This document shows, one piece after another, positions 8,005 to 19,300 of a DNA stretch of 64,000 bases. Location of the stretch: contig LR877167.1 of the NCBI GenBank assembly GCA_903995115.1, positions 248,001 through 312,000 of the forward strand. The letters run 5' to 3'. Within the stretch, counting starts at the first letter, position 1; each line of letters begins with the position of its first letter. Under the pieces are notes generated by a model. It did no database searches and was not told the origin of the DNA. It saw only the letters and a program-made list of their open reading frames with translations. The position numbers and the translations under genes were made by a program. Source of the stretch: Angomonas deanei. Lineage: Eukaryota; Euglenozoa; Kinetoplastea; Trypanosomatida; Trypanosomatidae.

Positions 8005-9513
8005 TCATTCCAAGCATGTTTTACAAAAGACCACCACAGCCGCACTCGCCCGTAACGCCACCAAGCACTCTGTTCTTGCCCATAGTATTTTATTGTATTC
8101 TTCGAAACAAAAACCATTATTATTATTATCTAATTGATTCTGGAAGAGTTGATCCACTTTTTGGAATTCCGTTTTCATTGTTTTTGTCATGGTTTCCTCA
8201 CTTTTCAGCATTTCATCGTTGTATATGATATTCGTCAAAAGGGAACGGAAAAAGGCTTCTTTTTCGTTATTATTATGAGGATGGTTTCCCTCCAATCCCC
8301 CCATCAGTATACTTCTCATCTTCTCACTGGTATTATGATTACCATTGCATGAAAATGATTCCTGTATATCTTCTTCCAATACACTATTTTCATTTCCATG
8401 ACGCCTCTTCGAGTTCTTTCCGATGGACTGCCAAGTAGACTGCAATCGGGACTGTAACACCGTCCGCCATTTATCGATTGGTGTGTGGTCTATCACCTCT
8501 TCTCTCATACGGAGCTGCGGTACATTGTCTTGTAGGTAATGCACGAAATGGTAGAACACACTGGTGAAGTTTGTCGCTTGATCAAACTTGTGCTGCCATT
8601 GCTGGCAGAGTGCTACACTAGAAGTGAGGGGGGAGGGGGACCCGTGCCCTAGCAGGCTGTCTAACAGAGAACTCAATACCTCCCGCTGTGCTAGGGCCTC
8701 TGCCTCCCGCTGTGCGAGTGCCTCTGCCTCACGCTGTGCGAGTGCCTCTGCCTCCCGCTGTGCTAGGGCCTCTGCCTCCCGCTGTGCTAGGGCCTCTGCC
8801 TCACGCTGTGCGAGTGCCTCTGCCTCCCGCTGTGCGAGTGCCTCTGCCTCCCGCTGTGCGAGTGCCTCTGCCTCACGCTGTGCTAGGGCCTCCGCCTCAC
8901 GCTGTGCGAGTGCCTCTGCCTCCCGCTGTGCTAGGGCCTCTGCCTCACGCTGTGCGAGTGCCTCTGCCTCCCGCTGTGCGAGTGCCTCTGCCTCACGCTG
9001 TGCGAGTGCCTCTGCCTCACGCTGTGCTAGGGCCTCTGCCTCCCGCTGTGCGAGTGCCTCCGCCTCACGCTGTGCGAGTGCCTCTGCCTCCCGCTGTGCT
9101 AGGGCCTCCGCCTCACGCTGTGCGAGTGCCTCTGCCTCCCGCTGTGCGAGTGCCTCTGCCTCCCGCTGTGCGAGTGCCTCCGCCTCACGCTGTGCTAGGG
9201 CCTCTGCCTCACGCTGTGCGAGTGCCTCTGCCTCACGCTGTGCTAGTGCCTCTGCCTCACGCTGTGCGAGTGCCTCTGCCTCCCGCTGTGCTAGGGCCTC
9301 CGCCTCCCGCTGTGCTAGGGCCTCCGCCTCCCGCTGTGCCCCTGTTTCGTGTTTCGGTGTTTCCTCTACATCAGTGGACGCCGGTGCTGCCAGCGTGACG
9401 ACCTCACCCAAACGAGATTTCTTCTTTTTCTTGGCACTGTCTCCCTGATGTCGGACGAGGGGTACGATAATAATAGGGTCCGGGGTAGGACCATCGGCTG
9501 GGGTGTCACTCAT
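8005..9513 (-). CDS. Protein of unknown function with 27 AQREAEAL octapeptides
   Basis: The 502-residue product has three parts. Residues 1-58 are a Pro/Lys-rich head. Residues 59-278 are 27 perfect copies of AQREAEAL plus a partial AQRE, and should form one long, highly charged alpha helix or coiled coil of about 33 nm. Residues 279-502 are a more complex C-terminal region with helical segments (TNFTSVFYHFVHYLQDNVPQ), short poly-Asn runs and a Cys/Val-rich end. I do not recognise the C-terminal family. The encoding 24-base units differ at a few silent sites, so the peptide is more constant than the DNA. A structural or scaffold role is likely but unproven. A C/T tract with AG lies about 37 bases upstream of the ATG. 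Confidence 0.82.
   Translation of the reverse strand: MSDTPADGPTPDPIIIVPLVRHQGDSAKKKKKSRLGEVVTLAAPASTDVEETPKHETGAQREAEALAQREAEALAQREAEALAQREAEALAQREAEALAQREAEALAQREAEALAQREAEALAQREAEALAQREAEALAQREAEALAQREAEALAQREAEALAQREAEALAQREAEALAQREAEALAQREAEALAQREAEALAQREAEALAQREAEALAQREAEALAQREAEALAQREAEALAQREAEALAQREAEALAQREAEALAQREAEALAQREVLSSLLDSLLGHGSPSPLTSSVALCQQWQHKFDQATNFTSVFYHFVHYLQDNVPQLRMREEVIDHTPIDKWRTVLQSRLQSTWQSIGKNSKRRHGNENSVLEEDIQESFSCNGNHNTSEKMRSILMGGLEGNHPHNNNEKEAFFRSLLTNIIYNDEMLKSEETMTKTMKTEFQKVDQLFQNQLDNNNNGFCFEEYNKILWARTECLVALRASAAVVVFCKTCLE
8680..9339 (-). repeat. 24-bp tandem array encoding the octapeptide AQREAEAL
   Basis: Twenty-seven full units and a half unit follow one another without spacers. 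Variation is confined to third positions (GCC or GCT Ala codons, Ala GCG or GCA before Leu). No unit carries an amino-acid change, so either recent amplification or selection on the peptide keeps them uniform. Confidence 0.9.
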
Positions 9514-10331
9514 CTAGTGTTTCTATGTTCTTTGGATGGCTTGTATCTGCTGATGATAAAATAGAAGGAAGAGAGTGAGGAATGATGCAAGGAGTTCCAT
9601 GTGTTTTATCATGGTGTGGCCAATATATTCAAAACAACAGAAATAGGAGTTTTTTTTTTTTTAACAGTACTGTATGGTTTATACATGGAATTTTTTTTTT
9701 TCATAGATATTATGACTTCCGGGAAGTATGGGTTGGAATAATTACTTTTTTTTTGTTTTTCTTTAAAGGAAAACAACTCAACATCCGTTAGTAATGATTT
9801 TATTTACTAATATCACCAATATCACAAATAATAATTATTTTTGGTTTTTTTTTTTTTTTTGTATTTAGCTTAAATAAAAGTAGTAGTTAAAATAAAAATG
9901 AAAAATGAATCGGGAAGGATAGAAAAAAACTCACAAAAAAAATCCGCTATAATCATAACGGTCAACAAAATGCCACAGCAAAAATGAAAAACAAACAAAA
10001 AAATTGAAGATAATCGCATATTTTTCTTTTTTTAACCCTTAAAACACAAAAAAACAAAAAAGATCTAAACACCATTTTTTTTTTTTTAAACTCTTCCGAG
10101 AAGGTTTCGTTATTTCTATAAAAATCCTATTTTTTTTTTTTTTAATTTGAACCCAATGACTTAGAAGACGGTACGACTGATTATTATTATTATTATTATT
10201 AATTGTTCTTCTATGATTTTTTTTTTAATTTTTATACCATATCAACAAGAATCCTTTTTCTTGTTTCTCTACTTCATTCCTATTTTTCGCGATAATGATT
10301 ATTATACTTATTCTTATTCTTCTTTATTGCT
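9514..10331. other. AT-rich spacer downstream of the giant gene
   Basis: About 820 bases with many A and T homopolymers and an ATT microsatellite near 10180-10200. It should contain the 3' UTR and polyadenylation region of the giant gene and the short 5' leader of the octapeptide gene. I see no convincing gene or structured RNA in it. Confidence 0.5.
9550..9580 (-). promoter_or_regulatory. Putative trans-splice acceptor for the octapeptide-repeat gene
   Basis: The minus strand reads CTCACTCTCTTCCTTCTATT and then ATCAG, with AG the complement of 9550-9551. This gives a 5' UTR of about 36 bases before the ATG at 9513. Confidence 0.4.
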
Positions 10332-13300
10332 TTACTTCACATAGTTGTTCGTGGTCGGGTTGCTTCCCTTCGTGTTCGCGCTGCCACGGGTGGGGCGGGG
10401 AGGAGGGGTGGGTCGTACATTAAAGGAAGACGGTCGTCGCTCGGTCGGGGCGGGGGAGCTGCCGCTGGTACCGCGGGGCGTCGGGTTGGAGCGAGGGACG
10501 CTGGCGGTTCTCTGCAGGCCGGTTTGGTCCACCCGCTTCGTGTCAAAACTGGGGTCTTGCTTGGCCAGCTCCCGCAGCGCCACGGCCTGGTAGAACTTGC
10601 TGAAGTCACTGAAGTCGACGAGCTTGGGGAGGGCACCGGTGGCGTCGGGGAAGGTGAGCTTCTCGACGTCAGTCCGGCGCATCTGCCGTCCCTCGGCGAC
10701 GGTGAGCATCACGTAGTCGGTGTAGTCCATGCGGTCCAACACGCCAAAGTGGTCCACGTCAACTCCATCAAAGAAGAAGCGTAGCTTGTCCACGTCCTCG
10801 ACGCTGAGTGGGATGTCAGACGTCTTGTCCCGCTTCATGCGGACAATCATGCGCTTGATCAGCTTCTCGCTCTCCTGCTTACTCTGATTCACAAAGGCGA
10901 GGCGCTGACGCTCGTCGAGGAACTTGCTTCCCTTGTTCGCCCGCGCCGCGCGGATCGCCTCGAAGAGGGCCTGGTTGGGGTCCTCCGACTTGGCGTCCGC
11001 CTCCGGTCGGGTCTCCCCGACGGTGGCACGGACACGGTCCACATAACGGTTCGGCTTTCTTCCCTCCTCCGCGGCCACCTTCGTCTTGGCAATGTTCTCG
11101 ACAATCGTGCGCATCTGCAACTGCAGGTTGGGGCTGCTCTTGTAGTTGTCCCTCGCTAGCTTCTGGAACTCCTTGTCGTCGGTGAAGCCAACCTCGATGA
11201 GGGACAGACCACTGGGTAGGGCGGGAAGGAACGGGTACCGGGCGAAGAGGGCCTCGTTGGCGGCCTCCTTGCGCAGGGACCAGTTCGTCATGTAGGAGAG
11301 CACCTTATCGTCCTTGATGGTGCCGCTCTGCAGCAACTCCTGCGCGGTGTCGTCCTGACTGATCTCCTCGTCGTTGAGGTAGCTCCACCGCATGGGGGTG
11401 CAGCGGGGGTTGTGGAGGGTGGCGGTGCTCGCCTGGGCGGCCGCCTGCTCGCGGCGCTTACGGTTCTCCGCCACCTTCGCCTCCAAGTCACCCTCGGCGG
11501 GTTTCTGCGAAAGCTTCTGTACAATCTCCTCGACAGCGGTGTCGATGTCCGCGACGCGTGCCTTGAGAAGGGGCGTCCCCTCCGGCGTCCGCGACGCAGA
11601 GGCGTGCTTGAGAAGGTCGAATCGCTCGTTAATGAGATCCATCGCCGTCTCGTCCGCCTCCACCTCCTCCGGCTTCACCACACGCTTGTTGGTGTGCTTC
11701 GTCGCCTCAATGCGGGCCGTCACGTAGCGTCGTGTCAGGTGGTCGGGGGACTCCTCCACGTCACGCTTCTTGCGGGCAGGCTCAAGGGACCCTCCAATGT
11801 CATCCTTGATGCGTGCGTTACCGTCGTCCATCTGAATACTCGTCGCGCTCGCATTCATGGTGCGGCGCTTCTTCGGGGGCTGCGCCGGCTTCACGGGTCT
11901 GCGCGTAGTTCTCGCCGCCGCGTCGTCGAGCAGAACGTTGTCCTCCTTCAACTCACCATGCTCGTCCATCTCAATGTTGGAAATACTAATGTTGTTCTTT
12001 CGGCGAGCACTCTGTCCACGCTTCTTACGCGACGTACCACGGCTGGTGGCGCGACTGGCGGGCTCGGAGACCGCCTGGTCGGAGCCTAGCGGCAGCGCGG
12101 GGTCATCCCCCTTGCTGGGCTGCAGCGGTCCGACTGACACCTCCGGCGCCTCTCCAGTGGCGGTGAGGGTCATGGAATTGTGCTTGGACATGCCTCTCTT
12201 GCGGGTCTTCTTGGTGACATCCGGCTCATCCACGGCCTGAACGTTGCTGTTGGATTTTTGGCGTCGGGTCGCCGGCTTGCGTGGGGCGCGGTTGGGTTGT
12301 CCGGCCGGCTTCGTTGGCACTCTCTGCTTGTTCTCCTCGCCCTCGAGGTTGTCCAGGTTCTTCTCGTACAGCTCACCCACCTCCATATCCGGTATCGCAC
12401 TAATCGACAAGTGCGAGGTGATGCTGGTCCTCTTGACCTTGACCCTCTTCTTGAGCACGCGCTTCTTCTTCTTCTTGGGCTCCTCATCGGTAGTCGGGTC
12501 CGCTCCCGTCTCCTCCCTCTTCGCGTCGGACAGGGGCACGGAGGAGTTGACGCTGCTGCCCAGGAGCATCATGGAGCCGTCTTCGTTCACCTGATAGGCA
12601 ATGTTGTCCGGAACGGAGCTCACCACCCCTTGAGACCGCTTCTTATTCGACCGTTGACGTCTCTTGCCGCCGTCGCTAACCACCTGCGAGTCGCTCATCG
12701 CCTCCGACCCGGGCAGACTGGTGCGTCGCTCGTCTTCTCGAATCTCCGTAAACACATTATCGGGCACCGCCGCAATCTCCAAGTTGGACCAACTCGTGTT
12801 GCGCTTCTTGCGGTCCCTCGTTCGCTTCGCCGCCGTCGCGGAGCGCTTACGCTCTCCCTTGATCTCGGGAATATCGGCGAAGCTGACCATGCGGTTACGG
12901 TGATGTCTCTCCTTCAGTCGGTGCTTCCAGCGGGCGTTAAGCTGATCGATCGTCATGTCCTCCGGGTGGATTCCGTCGCTGTCGGCGCACGCCTTGGCGG
13001 CATCCTCCACGTACTTGCTGTCGTTCAGAAGCTCCACGCTGCGCTTCATCTCCTCCCGCTCAATCGACTCCATCACCTCCTTCTGCGGCACCTTCTTGAG
13101 CTGCTGTAGTCTCTCCGCCTCCAAGTTCTTGAGATGCTCGTCATCCTTCGCGGCGGGGTTGATGTCGCGGATGCACACAGGGAAGGCATCGTGAAGATCG
13201 GCAAACTCCTTCGCCACATCGCACTCCGCGTCCTCGTATGTACCGCACATGCGCTTCAGCACATCCGCGTCGGTCGGTTGCACCTCTCGGCCCAACAGAT

Positions 13301-16300
13301 CACGCACATCACGGGTCACCACCGTCCTTGGTACCTCCCCGGCGACGGACTTGACGTCCCCGAGGAACTGTTCTTCCTTCACCACGCTGTCAGAGGCAAG
13401 CTCCTCCGCACATTCACGGAGAAGATCTTCGTAAATGCGGACTGTGTCACGGTCGACGGAGTCCTTGGCGAGCGACTGCAACCACTTCTTGAGGTACGAG
13501 CGGTACGTCGAGTCGTCCTGCAGATTTAGTTCACGTAAAGGCACATTGCGGACATCGTTGTACTCCAAGAACGGGTTGCGGGCCCGTACTGCTTCGTTAT
13601 CATCGGCACGCCACACCAGCACATCCTTGATCTGACGACCCTTCGCGTCGTAGTACTTCAGCATATTCTCCTCCGACTCCACAATGTCGCTACCCTCGGG
13701 GAGGGGAACATCGGAGACGAGGATGCCGTGCACACGACGAGGCAGACGCGGGCAGCGCTTTCTACGCTTCTTAATTTCCTCATTCTTTCCTTCCGCCTTC
13801 TTCATGACGTACTCCTTCAGCTTCTTCTCCGCCTCTTCGATCGCCTCGAAGTTGGGAGGGTCCTTCCTCGCCTCATCCAGGGTGTGTGCCAGCGTACGGA
13901 ACTCGGGGTCGTTCGTCGCGCCCAATTCACTCAGGCGGATACCCATCACCGGCTCCAACGGGAGGAATGTGTAGCGATCGTTGAGACTCTCCGCCTCGAG
14001 GAATTGACTCTGTTGCCAGGTCGCCTCCCCTTCCGCGAGGGACTGCACAATGTCGGAAATCTGCTTCTCCAGCCTCTTCTTCTTGGAGCTGTTGGTGCGC
14101 TCGGGATCACTCAAGAGTCGCTCGTAACTCTCCATCAGCTTATTATAGGACGGGTTGGTCTCGAACTTGATGGACTGCAGCGGGACCGGCAGCGCGCGTA
14201 CGTCGACAAAACGTAATTTGGTCCGGAGTGCATTTTCCCTACCAACGTACTCTGCCATCTGCCCAGCACACTTGTTCTTGATTTCCTCCTCCTTCTTCTT
14301 CACGGACTCCAGCTTGCGACGTAGCGGGCCCACCACGTCCTCCCGCTGAGCAGCCAGCCGCATGAACTCATCGTCGTTTTCAAGGCCTAGCTCTGTGATG
14401 GGGACACCATCGATAACGGGGGGCAGGAACGGGTAGCGCTCGAGGAGGTCCGCCGGGGGTCGCAGAAGCGCCTCACGCTCGTCGACCAGCTTCAGGAACT
14501 CTTCATTGTCCTCCAGACCAATCATGGAGAGAGGAATGGTGTCCGCCTGGCGGCGTAGGAAGGGGAAGCGGCGGAGCATTTCATTATCCTGACGCTCGAA
14601 GGCCAACCTCTGTCTGGCGGTGTCACTCGTCAGCTGCTTCAACCGTAGTTTCATCAATTCTCCCACGCAGTGCAGCGCCGCCGACTTACGCTCCGACGCG
14701 AACTGCATCTTCTTTCGCTGCAGGTAGAGGTAGTAGGAGTCTGTCATCGCCCTCATGCTGGCCGCCTTGGCCGCCGTCACCAGACTCACATCATCCAAAT
14801 CATCCATCTCATCTTCTTCGTTCTCGGGGTCATCCATGAGGAGCGGCTGAGGACGACGGCGGGCCTGGCGTCTCTTCCACAGACGATGCTTGTATTGCGC
14901 CTCATCCCGCTTCTTCGTCAGTGCGTCTATTTCTTCGGGACTCTTCTTTTGGGTCTTGGCGGCTCTCAAGTCTGCTTCTGCCGTGCAGTAGTCATTCAGC
15001 GCATTCAGTACACAGCGTTCGTCCCCGATGAGGGCGATAGAACGCAGTCTCATTTCCGCCTCCGCGGTATCTAGCGCGTCATTGTCAGCATCGAGGATTC
15101 GCATCCAGTCGTCATATGTACTTTGTAAGGTGGCATAATAGTCATCCTCGATGATGGCAGGATTCACATCACGGACGCAGTTCGGGTAACGCTGACGGAG
15201 GTCCTGTAGCTCTAGCGCAATATCCTTCTCCGACTTGACATACTGTCCCAACAACTCCTCTCCTCGCTTCTGTATCTTTTCCTTGCCTTCCTCCACATCC
15301 TTCTCGTCGGAGTCTGGATTCTCCACCACATTGAGACGCAAATCTGCAATCTCTTCATCCTCTGGTAAACTGAGGGCGGCGAAGAAGACCGGCACCACAC
15401 GGCATCCTCGCGGCAGGTAGTGACGGCGTCCCTTGAGGTCCGCCGCAACCGCCTTGCTAGCCATGTCATCAATACGGTCTCGTAACTCACCGTCAAGGTC
15501 TTCAATCGCGGCGAAATCGACTGGCAAGCGGCTCAACAAACGGTTTCTTCTGCGTTTAAGCGTCTTCACATTCTTGTCATTATCAAACGCTAATTCGTGC
15601 AGGGGTACAAGTCGAACGTCGTTATACTTGAGGTATGGATTTCTTGCACGCACGACCTCATCTTCATCCGATTGGAAGAGCTCGAGCGCCTTCACCTCAC
15701 TTGCCACCACACGTGCCGCATCGAGGAGCTCCTTCTCCGACGGGTTATTCTTCTTTGCCACCGCCTGGAACTTTTCATCGGTGTCGAGGGGAAGATTGCC
15801 CAGAAGTACACCGTCCACGCGCTTGGGGAGGAAGGGATACTTCTTCCTTAGCCTCTTCGTTTGCTCCTCCTTCTCCTTTGCCAGCACGCACGCCCGGTCC
15901 ATTAAACTCTTCTCCAGCACCGCCACAGCGGAGGTGTTCATAGGGGTTTCTGCATAGAGATCCAAAAGACCGTTTGCAAAGGCACGGAACTCGGGGTCCT
16001 CCATCACACCGGCGTCGCGCAACGTAATGCCGTCAACCGGCTCTTCGGGCAGGAACGGGAAGCGCTCGTGCATGTTCTCGGCGTCAGTGAGGTGTCGTCG
16101 GAGCAGTTCCGCCTCATCTTCTGCAGCGCGGGCGATCAGATCATTCAACTCCTTCTCCAGGCGCTTCGCCTCCGGCCCGTTCGCCGTCTCGGGGTCCTTT
16201 GCCAGCTCATCGAGTTGTGCGAGTAGCTTCTGCACGTCCGGCCTGCTCTCCAGGCACAGGTCACGAAGCTGCACACCGGTGGGGAGTGCACCGACGAAAG

Positions 16301-19300
16301 GCATGCGGTCGTGGAGATCCTTCTCCTCCTTGACACCAGCGGCAACCACCTCCTGAGCTCGTACCTTCATGGCGTGCTCGAGAGCAGCCAGGTCGGCACG
16401 CGGTGTCTTCGGGTCAGCCTTCTTCTTGGCGTACTCATCTGCCAACTTCATGAACTCATCGTCGTCCTTCAGACCTACTTGGCTGAGGGGCTCCCCGGTG
16501 GCGGTGTTGCCCAGGAAGGGATACTGCTCGTGCATCTTCTCCTCCGCCCGCATCTCGGCACGCGCCGCCTTCTCCTTGTCCTCGTTCAACTGCTTCTGAC
16601 GTTCCTTCATCTGCTCCTCCACGCAGCGGATAGCGGGCGCGTTGGCACTTTCGTCTTCGTTCATCAGGGCGTCACGGAGCGCCTGCAGCTCTTGGTAATA
16701 GGGGTCGTTGTAGCGGAGCGTGGCCACACGTCTGGACTGTGGGGGCAATTCGGTGTCGGCCTCTCGCTCCCGAAGCTCACCAGGAGTCATGTCGGGAACT
16801 TCGCCAACATTCAGAGCGCGGCGAGTACGGTGACGGTTGCGACGCTTGTGATAGTCTTCCGGCAAGTCACCCTCCTCCAACACGACGTCGTCCATCTGCA
16901 GTAGGCAAGTGGGTCTGTCGCGCTGACGGCGGCGGCGTCTGGAACTCTCCACCGCAATACCGCGTTCCCTCAGCGCCTTCTCCTTTTCTGTGATGGGTGC
17001 CTTGTTGGCAACGGGGTCGGACAGGAGACCTTCCCTTTCCGCGTGCAGTTCAGCAAACACAGCATCGCGCCCGACGGCCTCAGACACATCACGAGCGCAC
17101 ATGGGGTACTGGCGAAGCACGTTCATGCGGGCCTTGGCTGCCTTCTTCTCGTCGTCCACATCTTCGTCAACAAGCTCCTGTATTCTCTCCGCCATCTGCT
17201 GATCGATAGCGCGGATCGCGTCCTGGTTGGCTGCGGGGTCCTCGGAGAGTGCCGCTCGCTGCTTCATCAAGTTCGACACAATGGGGTCTCCTCCCACATT
17301 CAGCGACGACAGCATTGCGGCGCCCTTTGGACGCTTGACGGTAGGAAACGTAGCTTCAAGTCGTGCCTCTTCGTCGAGCTTCTTCTTTGCCAGTTCGTCA
17401 GCGCGGTCCTTCAGCTTCTCCTCCACGGCCTTGATCTTATCCGCGTTCTTCACAGGGTCCTCCATCAGCTGCAGACGGCTGTCATACAACTTGTTGTACT
17501 CTGGGTCCTTGTTAAGTTCAAGCTCTCGCAGTGGCACGCCGCGCACGTCGTTCGTCTTCAGGAAGGGGTTTCGAGCCCGCACTTCTTCATCGGCGTTGTG
17601 ACGGAGAATATCCAGAGCTTTTTCGTCTCCCGCCAGCTCTTCAGCACGATCCCTGAGCTGGTCTTCCAGCGCCTTGATCTCATCAGCGTTCTTGACAGGG
17701 TCCTCCTTCTTGAGCTCCTCCAGCTGGTTGGCCAGCTCTTGGAACTTTTCATCGGTGTCGAGGGGAAGATTGCCCAGAAGTTCATCGTTCACGCGCTTGG
17801 GGAGGAAGGGATACTTCTCCTTCGCCTCATCTGTGGCGTCCTTCACGTCCTTGGCCAGCTCCTCGGCGCGGTCCTTCAGCTTGTCTTCCAGTCCCTTGAT
17901 CTTGGGCGCGTTCTTGACGGGGTCCTCCTTCTTGAGGTCCTCCAACTGGTTGGCGAGGGCGCGGAACTCGGGGTCCTCCATCACACCGGCGTCGCGCAAC
18001 GTAATGCCGTCAACCGGCTCTTCGGGCAGGAACGGGTAGCGCTCGTGCATGTTCTCGGCGTCAGTGAGGTGTCGTCGGAGCAGTTCCGCCTCATCTTCTG
18101 CAGCGCGGGCGATCAGATCATTCAACTCCTTCTCCAGGCGCTTCGCCTCCGGCCCGTTCGCCGTCTCGGGGTCCTTTGCCAGCTCATCGAGTTGTGCGAG
18201 TAGCTTCTGCACGTCCGGCCTGCTCTCCAGGCACAGGTCACGAAGCTGCACACCGGTGGGGAGTGCACCGACGAAAGGCATGCGGTCGTGGAGATCCTTC
18301 TCCTCCTTGACACCAGCGGCAACCACCTCCTGAGCTCGTACCTTCATGGCGTGCTCGAGAGCAGCCAGGTCGGCACGCGGTGTCTTCGGGTCAGCCTTCT
18401 TCTTGGCGTACTCATCTGCCAACTTCATGAACTCATCGTCGTCCTTCAGACCTACTTGGCTGAGGGGCTCCCCGGTGGCGGTGTTGCCCAGGAAGGGATA
18501 CTGCTCGTGCATCTTCTCCTCCGCCCGCATCTCGGCACGCGCCGCCTTCTCCTTGTCCTCGTTCAACTGCTTCTGACGTTCCTTCATCTGCTCCTCCACG
18601 CAGCGGATAGCGGGCGCGTTGGCACTTTCGTCTTCGTTCATCAGGGCGTCACGGAGCGCCTGCAGCTCTTGGTAATAGGGGTCGTTGTAGCGGAGCGTGG
18701 CCACACGTCTGGACTGTGGGGGCAATTCGGTGTCGGCCTCTCGCTCCCGAAGCTCACCAGGAGTCATGTCGGGAACTTCGCCAACATTCAGCGCGCGGCG
18801 AGTACGGTGACGGTTGCGACGCTTGTGATAGTCTTCTGGCAAGTCACCCTCCTCCAACACGACGTCGTCCATCTGCAGTAGGCAAGTGGGTCTGTCGCGC
18901 TGACGGCGGCGGCGTCTGGAACTCTCCACCGCAATACCGCGTTCCCTCAGCGCCTTCTCCTTTTCTGTGATGGGTGCCTTGTTGGCAACGGGGTCGGACA
19001 GGAGACCTTCCCTTTCCGCGTGCAGTTCAGCAAACACAGCATCGCGCCCGACGGCCTCAGACACATCACGAGCGCACATGGGGTACTGGCGAAGCACGTT
19101 CATGCGGGCCTTGGCTGCCTTCTTCTCGTCGTCCACATCTTCGTCAACAAGCTCCTGTATTCTCTCCGCCATCTGCTGATCGATAGCGCGGATCGCGTCC
19201 TGGTTGGCTGCGGGGTCCTCGGAGAGTGCCGCTCGCTGCTTCATCAAGTTCGACACAATGGGGTCTCCTCCCACATTCAGCGACGACAGCATTGCGGCGC

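Noticed and set aside
8680-9339. CRISPR-like array (regular 24-bp units)
   Set aside because: There are no spacers, the array is in frame inside a coding region, and the genome is eukaryotic.
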